From positions 206,187 to 270,186 of the forward strand of contig NMRA01000074.1 of NCBI GenBank assembly GCA_002633005.1: 64,000 nt of DNA. The letters run 5' to 3'. Origin of the DNA: Phoronis australis. Taxonomy: Eukaryota > Phoronida > Phoronidae. Positions 39,501 through 46,200 of this stretch are shown in pieces. The translations under genes were made by a program, and so were the position numbers. The first letter of the stretch is position 1, and every line of letters begins with the position of its first letter. Under the pieces are notes generated by a model. The model was not told the origin of the DNA and made no database searches. It was given only the letters and a program-made list of their open reading frames with translations.

Positions 39501-41154
39501 GGCATCATCTGCGGCANTAGTTCCCGAAGAGTAATGTCTTCGATGACAGGTACATGTATGTAGAGCGCACTTCCTGGCCACGTGCTTTTAACACTGGTCA
39601 AGTTTTATTAGTCTTCGATTCGCGGTTTTCACGTGTACGAAGAAATTTGGATTCCTGTTGAGGAAGATCTGTACGGGAAAGATACATTCCAATCCCTTTG
39701 ACAAGTTTGCTGCGTCTGTTCTGAAAGGCCAGACCATAATGGGACACGTTCCTCCCAAGATCAGCAAAACTTTTGCGTTCTGTTTGAAGCACGGTGAAAG
39801 TTTGAAATGTATAGTCATGGCTAAATACCGATATAGCAGCGAGGCTCGGGGTCTACAAATTCTGCATACAATGATTTTTTCAGGCCTGTCTAATCTTATT
39901 GATAAATTGAAGATGTTACTGTAGAATTACAGAACTAGGTAAGGCATTTTGTGCATGTACATGTTCATGGTCTGGGTGCTTATTTTAGGGAAATCTGAAA
40001 ACACGTGGAGGTGCTTATAGGGTCATGGGTGCTTATTAGGGCGAATAAAGTATTGAAAATAAGCAATATTTATATATTTACGTGGATTGTGTGTTAGATT
40101 TATTTTAAGTATAAATTGTAAGTTAAAGGTTTATTTTGCTGCTGTTTAGTTGCCAATGTTGAATTCTTAACTGAAGCTCTTTGGGATTTAAATACGTTAC
40201 CAGGCTCATCATTGTTGCTGAATGAGCAGTGGCAACTCAAGTCAACAGCAAAGTATACATTCATCATTTTAGGTAAACCCCAATTAACTCTGAATCCTTT
40301 TCTTTAAGTAGCTGATGGTTTCCATATTTTTGTTGGAAACAGATGAAGCGGAACCCAATCATGGCAAGGAATGTTATGAAAACCATTTTTCTGAGAGTAA
40401 AAGGCCTAATTTGATTTTCGTAGTTTAGCCAGTGACTAAACAAGGCAAAATTTAGCTTTAAACTGTAAATAAAGTATAACACTGATTGATTCTTTGATGT
40501 CACGAATAAGTGATTGTTTGATTTTGGGCAATTAAATGTTTCTGGTTAAGTGCTCGTCTGTTGTTGGTTATAACATCTATTTTGTCATTTGTCAGTCGCT
40601 GACAGCTTGCTTACAACAGTGCTGTTAGTTAAAGTACTCGTCTCACAACTTTCCAGGCAGCTGGTCTGTTTGGTGAATATCATCCACAGTGTGGCGCCAT
40701 GGGTTCTGTGTTTGGCCTTCTGGGCGTTCAGAGTGTAGAGCTAATGCAGTCATGGAAGATTATCGCCAAGCCATGGAGGGAACTTGCTAAACTGGCTGGC
40801 ATCATTGCCATATTGTTGATGGCTGGCACATACTCCTTCATCGATAACATTGGCAACGTTTTAGGTTACATATTTGGCATCATCTGCGGCATTCTCTTCC
40901 TTCCATTCATTACGTTTGGAAAATGGGATGCCCACCGGAAACGTTTGCTGATTCTTATCACGTGGCCAATAGCATTGATTGCAGTCTTCGTTCTGCACTA
41001 CTCATTCTATTGGGTCCAGCATATGGGCTGCGATGGATGCCGGTATTTCAGCTGTATTCCATTTACGGAGCACACGTGCCAGTCATATACAAAAGAATAT
41101 TTACTTCAGGATGACCTACTTTCGACCTTCAGAAAACTGAATGCTTCTAATTGA
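3288..41154 (+). CDS. iRhom: iRhom (inactive rhomboid, RHBDF1/RHBDF2-like), 16 coding exons
   Basis: Joining 3288-3497, 5473-5598, 7396-7577, 12479-12552, 14028-14230, 16745-16966, 22045-22245, 25248-25355, 27735-27843, 28120-28286, 30115-30283, 32705-32860, 33688-33866, 35960-36130, 37171-37257 and 40657-41154 gives an uninterrupted frame of 953 aa (vertebrate iRhoms are about 855). Residues 1-526 are a cytoplasmic tail with basic and Ser-rich segments. TM1 is about 527-548, the Cys-rich iRhom homology loop about 549-715, and the rhomboid core about 715-910. Family hallmarks are WIGPPMEALI, MGAVYGLCMR, CLKDICN, EKLAGW, QSWKIIAKPWR and SCIPFTEHTC. Known family role: polytopic ER/Golgi pseudoproteases that bind ADAM17 and control EGF-family and TNF signalling. 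Here the GxSG serine site reads GAMG (801-804) and the TM6 histidine position is Asn855, so proteolysis is not expected. The start has a good Kozak context (ACCATGG) and an in-frame upstream stop. Confidence 0.93.
5473..5598 (+). CDS. iRhom: iRhom coding exon 2 (aa 71-112)
   Basis: Flanked by a CTGTTTCAG acceptor and GTAATT donor, phase 0 to 0. It encodes a basic amphipathic segment (KLARKMAKKGLKAVGEFLG) that resembles the conserved Arg/Lys-rich block in iRhom cytoplasmic tails. Confidence 0.88.
6003..6080. repeat. Dispersed repeat, copy 2 (first copy near 1127-1200)
   Basis: Same orientation and order of blocks as the copy near 1127. It lies in the intron between iRhom exons 2 and 3. Confidence 0.45.
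6433..6502. repeat. CA/TG microsatellite
   Basis: About 70 bases of CA dinucleotides with a few interruptions (CGCA, CAAA, AAGC). Open frames through it are artefacts. Confidence 0.95.
7396..7577 (+). CDS. iRhom: iRhom coding exon 3 (aa 113-173)
   Basis: Acceptor CTTCTTCAG; donor GTACGA, leaving phase 2. It encodes an acidic helical segment. The open frame runs on a little into the intron, but the phase-2 donor at 7578 is the one that joins exon 4 without a stop. Confidence 0.82.
9686..9810. mobile_element. Foldback (MITE-like) element
   Basis: The arms begin AGATTATTACATG and end in its exact reverse complement. Inside, GAGCCCTCGTGGATTTTGGA pairs with its complement around a 6-base loop, and CCATTATCCCCC pairs with GGGGGATAATG. 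It has no coding capacity and lies in the intron between iRhom exons 3 and 4. Confidence 0.8.
10432..10500 (+). mobile_element. tRNA-derived, SINE-like sequence
   Basis: An A-box-like TGGTGTAGTGGTAAAG is followed 40 bases on by a good B box (GGTTCGAAACC at 10478-10488). The ends do not pair into an acceptor stem, so it is not a working tRNA. Confidence 0.4.
11981..12056. repeat. Two-copy tandem repeat, 39 bp period
   Basis: CACTCAACAGTCTTACCTGG followed by TCATTA is repeated directly, each copy ending in AGGCACTGT. Intronic. Confidence 0.8.
12479..12552 (+). CDS. iRhom: iRhom coding exon 4 (aa 173-198)
   Basis: A small 74-base exon between a CGTTCCAG acceptor and a GTAGGT donor. Entered in phase 2, it reads a very basic stretch (SENEKRKRTRQLSRAL), typical of the iRhom tail. 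Confidence 0.83.
13356..13475. repeat. Three-copy tandem repeat, 40 bp period
   Basis: AAAAGATTCTTCCAAGTACA plus a TTAAAGTAAATGGC end occurs three times head to tail, two of them identical. Intronic, between iRhom exons 4 and 5. Confidence 0.9.
14028..14230 (+). CDS. iRhom: iRhom coding exon 5 (aa 198-265)
   Basis: Acceptor TTTTTCCTCCAG, donor GTAAAA. The single base carried from exon 4 completes the first codon and the exon ends in phase 0. Cytoplasmic tail; no known motif. Confidence 0.83.
14816..16050. repeat. Degenerate array with a period of about 160-180 bp
   Basis: The motif GGGGTACCTACACTACAT or close variants occurs at 15179, 15523, 15693, 15873 and 16032, with a weaker copy at 14817. 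Spacing is 159-180 bases or about twice that. Each copy follows an A/T-rich stretch with a weak common pattern (..GTACACTGCA..). It looks like an old satellite inside the intron between exons 5 and 6. Confidence 0.5.
16745..16966 (+). CDS. iRhom: iRhom coding exon 6 (aa 266-339)
   Basis: Acceptor TTTCTTCCAG, donor GTAGGG, phase 0 both sides. It encodes a charged segment with a Lys-rich helix (KERERFKKLQKIYTKGLQDK) and a terminal Cys pair (GPCFNTCAK), still within the cytoplasmic tail. Confidence 0.88.
17905..18069. repeat. Dispersed repeat D, copy 1 (second at 52829-53003)
   Basis: Shares TCATGTGGAGAATTTCT, CAGACAACTTTTAT, CCCTTTGTATT and ACGGTTGTTA-type blocks in the same order and orientation as 52829-53003, with roughly 20-25% divergence by eye. 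Confidence 0.7.
19395..19645. repeat. Dispersed repeat E, copy 1 (second near 34455-34680)
   Basis: Blocks such as GTTTACCCC.AAGTAT, AAAGCTTGA, TTTGTAAACCAA, AAAGGCAAAC and TTTTAAAATTGAA recur in order at 34455-34680, heavily diverged. Confidence 0.5.
19703..20748 (+). mobile_element. Dispersed element A, interrupted by an N gap (inverted copy at 48122-49893)
   Basis: Both ends match the reverse complement of 48122-49893. The left part (ATGAACATTCCCACTAAAT, then a TTGAACTAGACC block) runs to the gap; the right part runs from ATTCAGCCAAAAGTAGTTCC to GTTCAGGACATGT. The other copy has about 1.25 kb where this one has Ns. No coding frame is visible, so it looks non-autonomous. Confidence 0.75.
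20141..20582. other. Assembly gap (442 Ns)
   Basis: A run of N. By comparison with the inverted copy at 48.1-49.9 kb, the missing sequence is probably about 1.25 kb of the same element. Open frames spanning it are meaningless. Confidence 0.98.
21170..21290 (-). mobile_element. Possible tRNA-derived SINE remnant
   Basis: On the - strand a B-box-like GGTCGTAGTTCGAGTGCC follows a TGTAGCGCTT segment, the arrangement common in tRNA-derived SINEs. No stem pairing was found. Weak call. Confidence 0.3.
22045..22245 (+). CDS. iRhom: iRhom coding exon 7 (aa 340-406)
   Basis: Acceptor CCTTTAG; donor GTGAGG, phase 0 to 0. It carries a basic-Ser site (KHHRQSSFENI), of the type that binds 14-3-3 proteins when phosphorylated in mammalian iRhoms. 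That role is inferred here, not shown. Confidence 0.88.
25248..25355 (+). CDS. iRhom: iRhom coding exon 8 (aa 407-442), GC donor
   Basis: Acceptor TGCTTTTTAG. The frame stops 12 bases past the expected end and there is no GT donor before that stop. The only fit in phase is GAG followed by GCAAGC, so this intron appears to be of the GC-AG class. It encodes KPLPPGADPKDFAYRKEALD, like the conserved tail segment before the iRhom juxtamembrane helix. Confidence 0.83.
27042..27071. repeat. C-run plus CCA trinucleotide repeat
   Basis: About nine Cs followed by seven CAC/CCA units; simple sequence in the intron between iRhom exons 8 and 9. Confidence 0.9.
27735..27843 (+). CDS. iRhom: iRhom coding exon 9 (aa 443-479)
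   Basis: Acceptor GTTGTAG, donor GTAACT, leaving phase 1. It encodes a highly charged helix (NEKREIFEARKKRMIERLIE), probably a coiled or amphipathic segment of the tail. Confidence 0.87.
28120..28286 (+). CDS. iRhom: iRhom coding exon 10 (aa 479-534), start of TM1
   Basis: Acceptor CATTTTCAG, donor GTAAGT, ending in phase 0. It encodes a strikingly His-rich juxtamembrane region (about 14 His in 40 residues) followed by EDLNVFRPWFIGIITV, which matches the family's start of TM1 (RPYFT... in vertebrates). Confidence 0.92.
28792..29105. mobile_element. MITE-like element with 17-bp perfect terminal inverted repeats
   Basis: CAAGGTACCTAAACTAC at the left end pairs exactly with GTAGTTTAGGTACCTTG at the right. 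The interior is built of degenerate units around GAGTCCGTG/CATGTTTATGAGTC, many palindromic with each other. About 314 bp, no coding capacity. Confidence 0.8.
29285..29340. repeat. Short dispersed repeat (second copy near 33085-33130)
   Basis: AGAGAGCRATAACATCAG and flanking bases recur near 33085, each followed about 100 bases on by a CGACC/CGACT...GTGTCA segment. Confidence 0.4.
29496..29757. repeat. 31-bp minisatellite, about 8.5 copies
   Basis: The unit starts GTGCGTTTGCAAATTGTGAG and ends in AAGTGTATT, with starts at 29496, 29527, 29558, 29589, 29620, 29651, 29682 and 29713, then a decayed partial copy. The only common variants are GTCAAG versus GCCAAG and one TGCAAA to TGTAAA. It lies between iRhom exons 10 and 11. 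There are no unique spacers, so it is not CRISPR. Confidence 0.95.
30115..30283 (+). CDS. iRhom: iRhom coding exon 11 (aa 535-590), rest of TM1 and loop start
   Basis: Two acceptors six bases apart (AG at 30113-30114 or 30119-30120) both keep frame, so the protein may gain or lose Leu-Gln here. The donor GTACAG leaves phase 1. It completes TM1 (LIVLIVAIAVGGV) and carries the diagnostic NVWIGPPMEALI of the iRhom homology domain. Confidence 0.93.
31106..31231 (+). other. Candidate extra (poison or decayed) exon inside iRhom
   Basis: A 126-base open segment sits between exons 11 and 12 with a strong acceptor (TTATTTCAG) and perfect donor (GTAAGT). Entered in phase 1 it reads 42 codons without a stop. 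Its last base, T, joined to the GA that begins either of the next two exons, creates TGA. Its first half loosely resembles the start of exon 12 (G...L.M....Y.EVI). Inclusion would truncate the protein just after TM1. Confidence 0.4.
31600..31674. repeat. Inverted repeat b, left arm
   Basis: 75 bases whose exact reverse complement is 31829-31903. Confidence 0.93.
31679..31786. repeat. Inverted repeat a, left arm
   Basis: 108 bases from GGCGATATAAGG to AAAAAGCGCC; the exact reverse complement is 32273-32380. Confidence 0.95.
31829..31903. repeat. Inverted repeat b, right arm
   Basis: Reverse complement of 31600-31674, placed between the two arms of repeat a. Confidence 0.93.
32122..32221. repeat. 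Inverted repeat c, left arm
   Basis: 100 bases from CACGTGTCATAGGG to CTTCATTTT; the reverse complement is 32385-32484. Confidence 0.93.
32273..32380. repeat. Inverted repeat a, right arm
   Basis: Reverse complement of 31679-31786. Only four bases separate it from the right arm of repeat c. Confidence 0.95.
32385..32484. repeat. Inverted repeat c, right arm
   Basis: Reverse complement of 32122-32221. It ends about 220 bases before iRhom exon 12. Confidence 0.93.
32705..32860 (+). CDS. iRhom: iRhom coding exon 12 (aa 591-642), Cys-rich loop
   Basis: Acceptor AATTATAG, donor GTAAAG, phase 1 to 1. It encodes GMGAVYGLCMRAD and then a GCC...EEC pattern, matching the conserved loop cysteines of iRhoms. 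Confidence 0.93.
33688..33866 (+). CDS. iRhom: iRhom coding exon 13 (aa 643-702), Cys-rich loop
   Basis: Acceptor TTAACAG, donor GTAAGG, ending in phase 0. It encodes KPCCYITNNLCRLTSKTHCD and HKDADHCSE, aligning with the family's PCC..TKG.CEI..REYC block. The stretch before it is about 50 residues shorter than in vertebrates. Confidence 0.93.
34455..34680. repeat. Dispersed repeat E, copy 2
   Basis: Partner of 19395-19645 in the same orientation. Located in the intron between iRhom exons 13 and 14. Confidence 0.5.
35960..36130 (+). CDS. iRhom: iRhom coding exon 14 (aa 703-759), start of rhomboid core
   Basis: Acceptor TCTTTCCAG, donor GTACTT, phase 0 to 0. It encodes INCLKDICN and then a membrane segment FPFSLLLHFGIIHFVLVAII with the conserved His pair of rhomboid TM2 (LFLHAGILH in vertebrate iRhom). 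Confidence 0.94.
37171..37257 (+). CDS. iRhom: iRhom coding exon 15 (aa 760-788), TM3
   Basis: Acceptor AACTTTTAG, donor GTGAGT, phase 0 to 0. It encodes QIEKLAGWLRIGLIYIISGL, nearly identical in pattern to the family's LEKLAGWHRI..IY.LSG. Confidence 0.95.
37622..37836 (+). repeat. Dispersed repeat C (second copy inside element B, 48624-48826)
   Basis: Shares GTTGAAACCCGGT, CAAATTTACACTCTGTGACG, a TTAAATTACGATCATTTTTC block and ATCCCAGGGC.AAAACTTGC with 48624-48826, about 85% similar by eye. Confidence 0.75.
38141..39516 (+). repeat. Direct duplication, copy 1 (intron plus truncated last iRhom exon)
   Basis: This block matches 39520-40891 at about 99%, differing by scattered substitutions and small indels (net 4 bases). 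It ends abruptly at a single N at 39517, in the middle of a codon. The exon portion is identical between copies. Most likely two alleles placed in series by the assembler. Confidence 0.93.
39282..39516 (+). pseudogene. iRhom: Truncated duplicate of iRhom last coding exon (aa 789-866)
   Basis: Same acceptor (CTTTCCAG) and the same 235 bases as the start of the complete exon at 40657, cut at the N. If the assembly were literal, a transcript could splice into this copy and lose the last two membrane segments. I read it as an assembly artefact rather than a real broken exon. Confidence 0.85.
39517..39517. other. Single ambiguous base at a duplication junction
   Basis: The lone N marks the exact point where the coding exon stops and duplicated intron sequence restarts. 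This is what a contig join or scaffolding placeholder looks like. Confidence 0.95.
39520..40891 (+). repeat. Direct duplication, copy 2 (contains the complete exon start)
   Basis: Second copy of the block at 38141-39516. It continues without a break into the remainder of the exon and the 3'UTR, so this is the copy used in the gene model. Confidence 0.93.
40657..41154 (+). CDS. iRhom: iRhom last coding exon 16 (aa 789-953)
   Basis: Acceptor ACTTTCCAG; runs to a TGA. It encodes the pseudo-active-site region: GAMG (801-804) in place of the rhomboid GxSG, and IDNIGNVLG (850-858) where proteases and vertebrate iRhoms keep a His. This is followed by the conserved LPFITFGKWDAHRKR, the last TM, and CDGCRYFSCIPFTEHTC. 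Confidence 0.95.
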   Translation, partial: AAGLFGEYHPQCGAMGSVFGLLGVQSVELMQSWKIIAKPWRELAKLAGIIAILLMAGTYSFIDNIGNVLGYIFGIICGILFLPFITFGKWDAHRKRLLILITWPIALIAVFVLHYSFYWVQHMGCDGCRYFSCIPFTEHTCQSYTKEYLLQDDLLSTFRKLNASN

Positions 41155-41835
41155 CTTGAAGCTAACTTGACAATGACATCAACAGCATTTTGACCGTTTC
41201 TTTTTGAAGAGTTGTCGATGCACAAAATTATTCTCTTGAATTGTCATTGAACAAAAATAAGCGCTAAAACTCACGTACCAAGTTGGATCCAATCAAACTT
41301 TACTAATGGGTGTATCCAATTTATGGAAGTTTTGTGTATTAAGTGTACAAGTCAAGCAACATGGTTTTGTTGGCTGAGTTCAGTTTGTCCGACATTCAGA
41401 TTTGGCAATAAGTATTTGGGTTGTGTAAAAGCACATTTTTAGTTCTCTCTTGAAGTGTTGGTATGTTTTCAATTGAATATTTTACTGAACTGTTTATTGC
41501 GTGGTTTGTTACAGAACCGTATTGTCTTGTATTTTTACACAATTTGTTGGAGAACTGATGGTTGAAAAAGCAGTTTGTTATTCCATAATTTTCTGGAGCT
41601 TATTGGTTCACATGTTTTGCATTGCATTAATGGTTAGTAATACTTGTGAATTATTATTAATTATACATTTTCAGCATTTATCAAACTGTTCATTACATTT
41701 CATTGATTTTTACAATAAATTAAAATATTTCTATGATGGCATTGCCTGATTTCACTTCTTTTATTATATAGTTGAATGTTTGAAGTACAATCTTATGAAT
41801 CACTATTTTGCAATAAAGAAATGCCAAAATTGTAA
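41155..41835 (+). other. iRhom: iRhom 3'UTR with poly(A) signals
   Basis: AATAAA occurs at 41714-41719 and 41812-41817. Either could end the transcript. The extent is inferred from these signals only. Confidence 0.55.
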
Positions 41836-43056
41836 AATATTTTTCTAATTTTTCGAAGACTAATTACTATGCTACAAGTGATAAAGACTCCATTTTAACA
41901 AAAGTGCATGTAGTTTAATCGTAGTTATTGTTCTTTCAAACGTAACTACATATATTTTAGAGTAAAATTTTCCTGTGACACAAATGAGACCAAAGTGTGT
42001 GTCATTCAAACAATACCTACCTTCATTATCAATTATTGTATGCATTGTTTGACGGTAAAATGCAAGATATGAATGACCAAATGACCAGCTTTACAACCTC
42101 GGATAACACAGACTTCTAGTGTTTTATGACATTGTACATTACAAAACAAGGTTACTAATTACGATGACGTGGAATTCTATTTCTACGAGTATTCTTATTG
42201 AAAATTTTGAAAATGAATAACTTCTTTCCATCCATATTATGTGCTAGTAAGCAATGATTAACCGGCAGTACTTCAAATATTTAACACACAACATGTCGTA
42301 CAAGTGGCTTTCAATTTTGTCAACATTAGCAACAAAAATAAATATTAAGACAAATTCCGTCTACCTGATGTTGGCTTGGTTTGATGTCATAAAACAATGT
42401 CTGGTAAAGTTCAATATTTGCAGCATAGTAATCAGCCTCAGAAAAATGGAGAGTTTGGCAATTATTTCTGACATGCCAAATTACTGTGCCCTACGTTGTG
42501 CATAAAATTACTACATATTCATAAACCTATCAAAAATGTCTGGTTAACTTTCCAATGTTTGCAGCGAAGTTCAACGTTTAAAAAATAAAAGTTTGGAATA
42601 ATCATAAGACTTATCAAAAAACAAACTAGAGATTTCCAAAAGCATGTTACCACTGACAAAATAGAATAAGAATGAGACTGTCAAAATCTGACACTAGTAA
42701 CAAACAGTAAATAGAATTTACAATAAAAATAAATCTTTGATAAACTTAATAAATTTACAAAAAGTAACCTGTCGTACATAGAAATGCTCAAATTATTGCA
42801 AGTATATGAAACAAATTATCACGGCAATCATAAACTATGTGAAAATACTTCATTCTTAGTTTCTAGCTGGACCTTTGAACAACAATTCATAAAAAACTGA
42901 CACAACAAGTGTGAACAAATTTGCAAATAAAATAAACCCTGAACAGCGTCAGTGTTTTCAACAAGCTGAAAGTTAACATATTGGAAAAAGATATTCTATC
43001 ACTCCAACTGTCCTACTTATCATACAGGATTCAGGTAGCCTACACATACTACACAA
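41836..43056. other. Convergent intergenic region between iRhom and NWD genes
   Basis: AT-rich, with no exon-like open frame and no repeat that I could define. It should contain the 3'UTR of the - strand NWD gene immediately left of 43057, but I could not place its poly(A) signal. Confidence 0.6.
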
Positions 43057-43269
43057 TCATGACAAAATGTACATTTTAGGGTCACTTGAACTGACAACTG
43101 CTTGAATGATCATGCCATTGTCTTGCTGCGCAGTGTGTAGTTTTAGTACCTGGCTGTGAGCGTAGATTCTTTTTAATTGCATACCTGATTGAACATCCCA
43201 TGTGTAAATCATACTGTCCGAACCAGTCACAATTTGACAACCATCTGAATTGAACGCAACTGCATTTAC
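43057..43269 (-). CDS. NWD: NWD last coding exon 21 (aa 1671-1740), WD40
   Basis: Acceptor TTATTTCCAG. It encodes the final blade VNAVAFNSDGCQIVTGSDSM...IYTWDVQSG and runs to TGA at 43057-43059. The complete phase agreement of the model ends here. Confidence 0.94.
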   Translation of the reverse strand, partial: VNAVAFNSDGCQIVTGSDSMIYTWDVQSGMQLKRIYAHSQVLKLHTAQQDNGMIIQAVVSSSDPKMYILS

Positions 43270-46200
43270 CTGGAAATAAGGTACAATTCATTCATTGATA
43301 CGTAAGACACACTCAAATATTGCCAAATAAGATGGAAATGCATGCTGTAGTGAGGAATTAAAGGATAACAATTGTATGCCCTCCCACCAGGGACCAGTTG
43401 TGTAACACCTAGTCTAGGTTGCATGTTCTCAGTAACAGTGCAATTGATTGTAAACAATGTCATCTGGGTCATGTTTTATCAAAAGCTGAAATTCCGTTTT
43501 AAAATAGCTGCAGTTAATTAATGTGGCTCACGAAGGAGACCGTTAAATCTGGATAAGAAAATTGCAATGTTTTTAATCTTCTAAACCGGACTTGTGACCG
43601 TTGATAAAACAAGCCAGAAGACTACGGTAAATGACGGACCAAGGTACCTTCACCGTATTCTACATTTTCTACTGGTAAATATAAGTTCAAAGATGTACTA
43701 GGTTTTCGGCCAAATTAGCAATAGAACACTGAGAATGATTGCTGATTATGTATCGTATTTATATAATATGATGGTATTTGTATTTCCTTGATGATGATGA
43801 TGATGGATTGATTAACCATCGAAACAATGGAGATTGCAATAACAGTCTCTGTAAACAACTCACCAAACTGTCGACCTTTATTTTTTTCACAACATCCCCC
43901 GACTGTGCATTCCATACAGTGACATGACAACTGTTGTCGCTGGTTACAACAAGATCTCCATCACCTGAAACTGCAGAGATGGTAAGCAATAAGCAAATTC
44001 TATTATTCAATTTTACAAAATTTGTACAATAAAGCAGTTAAGAACTGACTGTGTTTTTCTTTATTAAATTACCAAACTATAGACTAATTTAGTGGGCCAC
44101 CTTTGGGTACAGCAAAAACAAACTGCATACATGTTGCTTTTTGGTTAGCGCACTGCATCCCCTAGTGAGCAGTCATGTGATGGATTCTGTCAAACTAGGT
44201 CTAAACAGGGTATTAAGCATGAACAATCAACCCAAATGATGATTGTTCACTAATCCTTTAAACTGTTTAACACAGTTTTGCTTACCTTGATACGATATGA
44301 TTCCACTATCACTACTTTCTGGCTGAACTTGACAAGTCTTAACCTTTTCCTGCAACACAATGAATGCTTTTTATTGGTTACCAAAACCATTCTTCTTATA
44401 ATTAGCAGCAGTGCATGGAAACAGTATCAGTGGTGATGCAGTAGTGCTAAACATTTATTCACGATGTGCTGAAAAACCTTCAGTGATTACAGCACTGATT
44501 GTCCATGCAAACACACGATAGTTCGCTAATATTGAATCAAAATATTCTTTTGAAAATAATTGACAAGAAAGACAAACAACAAAACATGAGAAAATCTTGC
44601 TGGCAATTAATAACATGGAGCATGTGAAACTACTCGGCTTTGAACTGGTTCAACGAATTACGAAGTTTATTTTGAAAATTACGGTACACATTCTCCAGTT
44701 TGAACAGTCTCTAAAATATGGGACAAAGAAATTTAAGCGATTCTGAGGATTGGGACATGGTTAATTTAGCATTCAATGTTTCTCAAATATCAGACACCAC
44801 CTTTTGTATCAACAAAGTCTGAGGTAAAATTGTCTTCGTAATATTTTGCTACCTTGCCTTTGCTGTTGTTTGATTTAAAGGATGCCTAGTCTGTTAACCG
44901 GAACGGATATTCAACTCCAAAGCAGTGTTGTAAGTACCCAAGTCTGTAACTCTGCTAGCACATAAAGGCTTCATAGAAATTGTCCTTTCAGGTATGTACC
45001 GGAGCTAAGCCAATGAGAACAATACAATACCTGGCTTGTGATATTCCAAAAATGCAGTGAGGTTTGCGACACAGTCACCATTTGTCCACCAGATATCAAC
45101 TTGGCAGGTTGTGGATGGTAGAAGTCGTCAATAATCACGGGTTTGTTGCACAAAGCAGTCATTGAATTGCCAATCAGTTGGAAGGTGTAGAAAAATGGTG
45201 GTGGATGGCCGAAGGTGTCCCGACACTGAACCACAAAATGCCAAACACTCTCAGAAGAGGACTCCACACCAATAGCATTAATCTGAAAAGGAAAATCAAC
45301 TTATCAAAATTTGAAATTAAATCAACTGGTTCTGGCACATCTCAATCCTAAACGTCTCTATCAAAGTCCATAAAAAACCTGTCAAGTAATTTTGACAATA
45401 ATCACAGTATCTTTTCCATTGAAAACAGCCAATAAATGGTCGTATAGTACTGATGCTGCCACATACCTTTGATCCAAGTTTCATCAAAATCATGTCGAGC
45501 TGTTCTGATAATAGTCAACGGAAACACAATATCTTGTAAAGAACCTATAGCCAACAGATCTTGCTATTATAATAACCAAATGTATCAAAAAAATAACCTG
45601 GGTTCCTGCACATACTTAATATACAATCAATTTCCATCAAAAACTAGTTAAAGCTCTTTTGACAATTAACAGACAGAAAATCTAGCTGAAACCCAAATAC
45701 ATTCATTTGTCAACAGGTTGTGCTGCAGCAGTCAAATCTGTGAAAATGGACAAGTGTCGGCATATCCCCAACATGTGTCTCTATCAAGTTTCGTCAATAT
45801 CTGTCGAGCCATTTTTATAACAATTGACAGACATTGTCCAAAATTAACTGGTGCTAGTGATTCCCAGACTCAAACGCGTGAAATTAGCTCATAAAACCGC
45901 TATGACAAAAATCGATGGAGAAGAAAAATCTTATTGAAAACAAAAATGCCAATATACTTAGGGGCTGCAAGGGCAATTGATTCCATCCAAAAGTGACTGG
46001 TGCCAGTGCACTTCCGCCACATACCTGTGCATCAAATTTTGAAAAAATTCCTCAAGTTCCTTCCAAAACTTGAAAATTTTATTGTAATGGCCAAAACAAA
46101 ATGCCACAGTTGTAGAACCATTCTGAAAATTTACTAAGTGCTGGTGCATTCCCATCACATACCTGTTTTGGTAAACTTGAGTTGCCAAAAACTGATGGAC

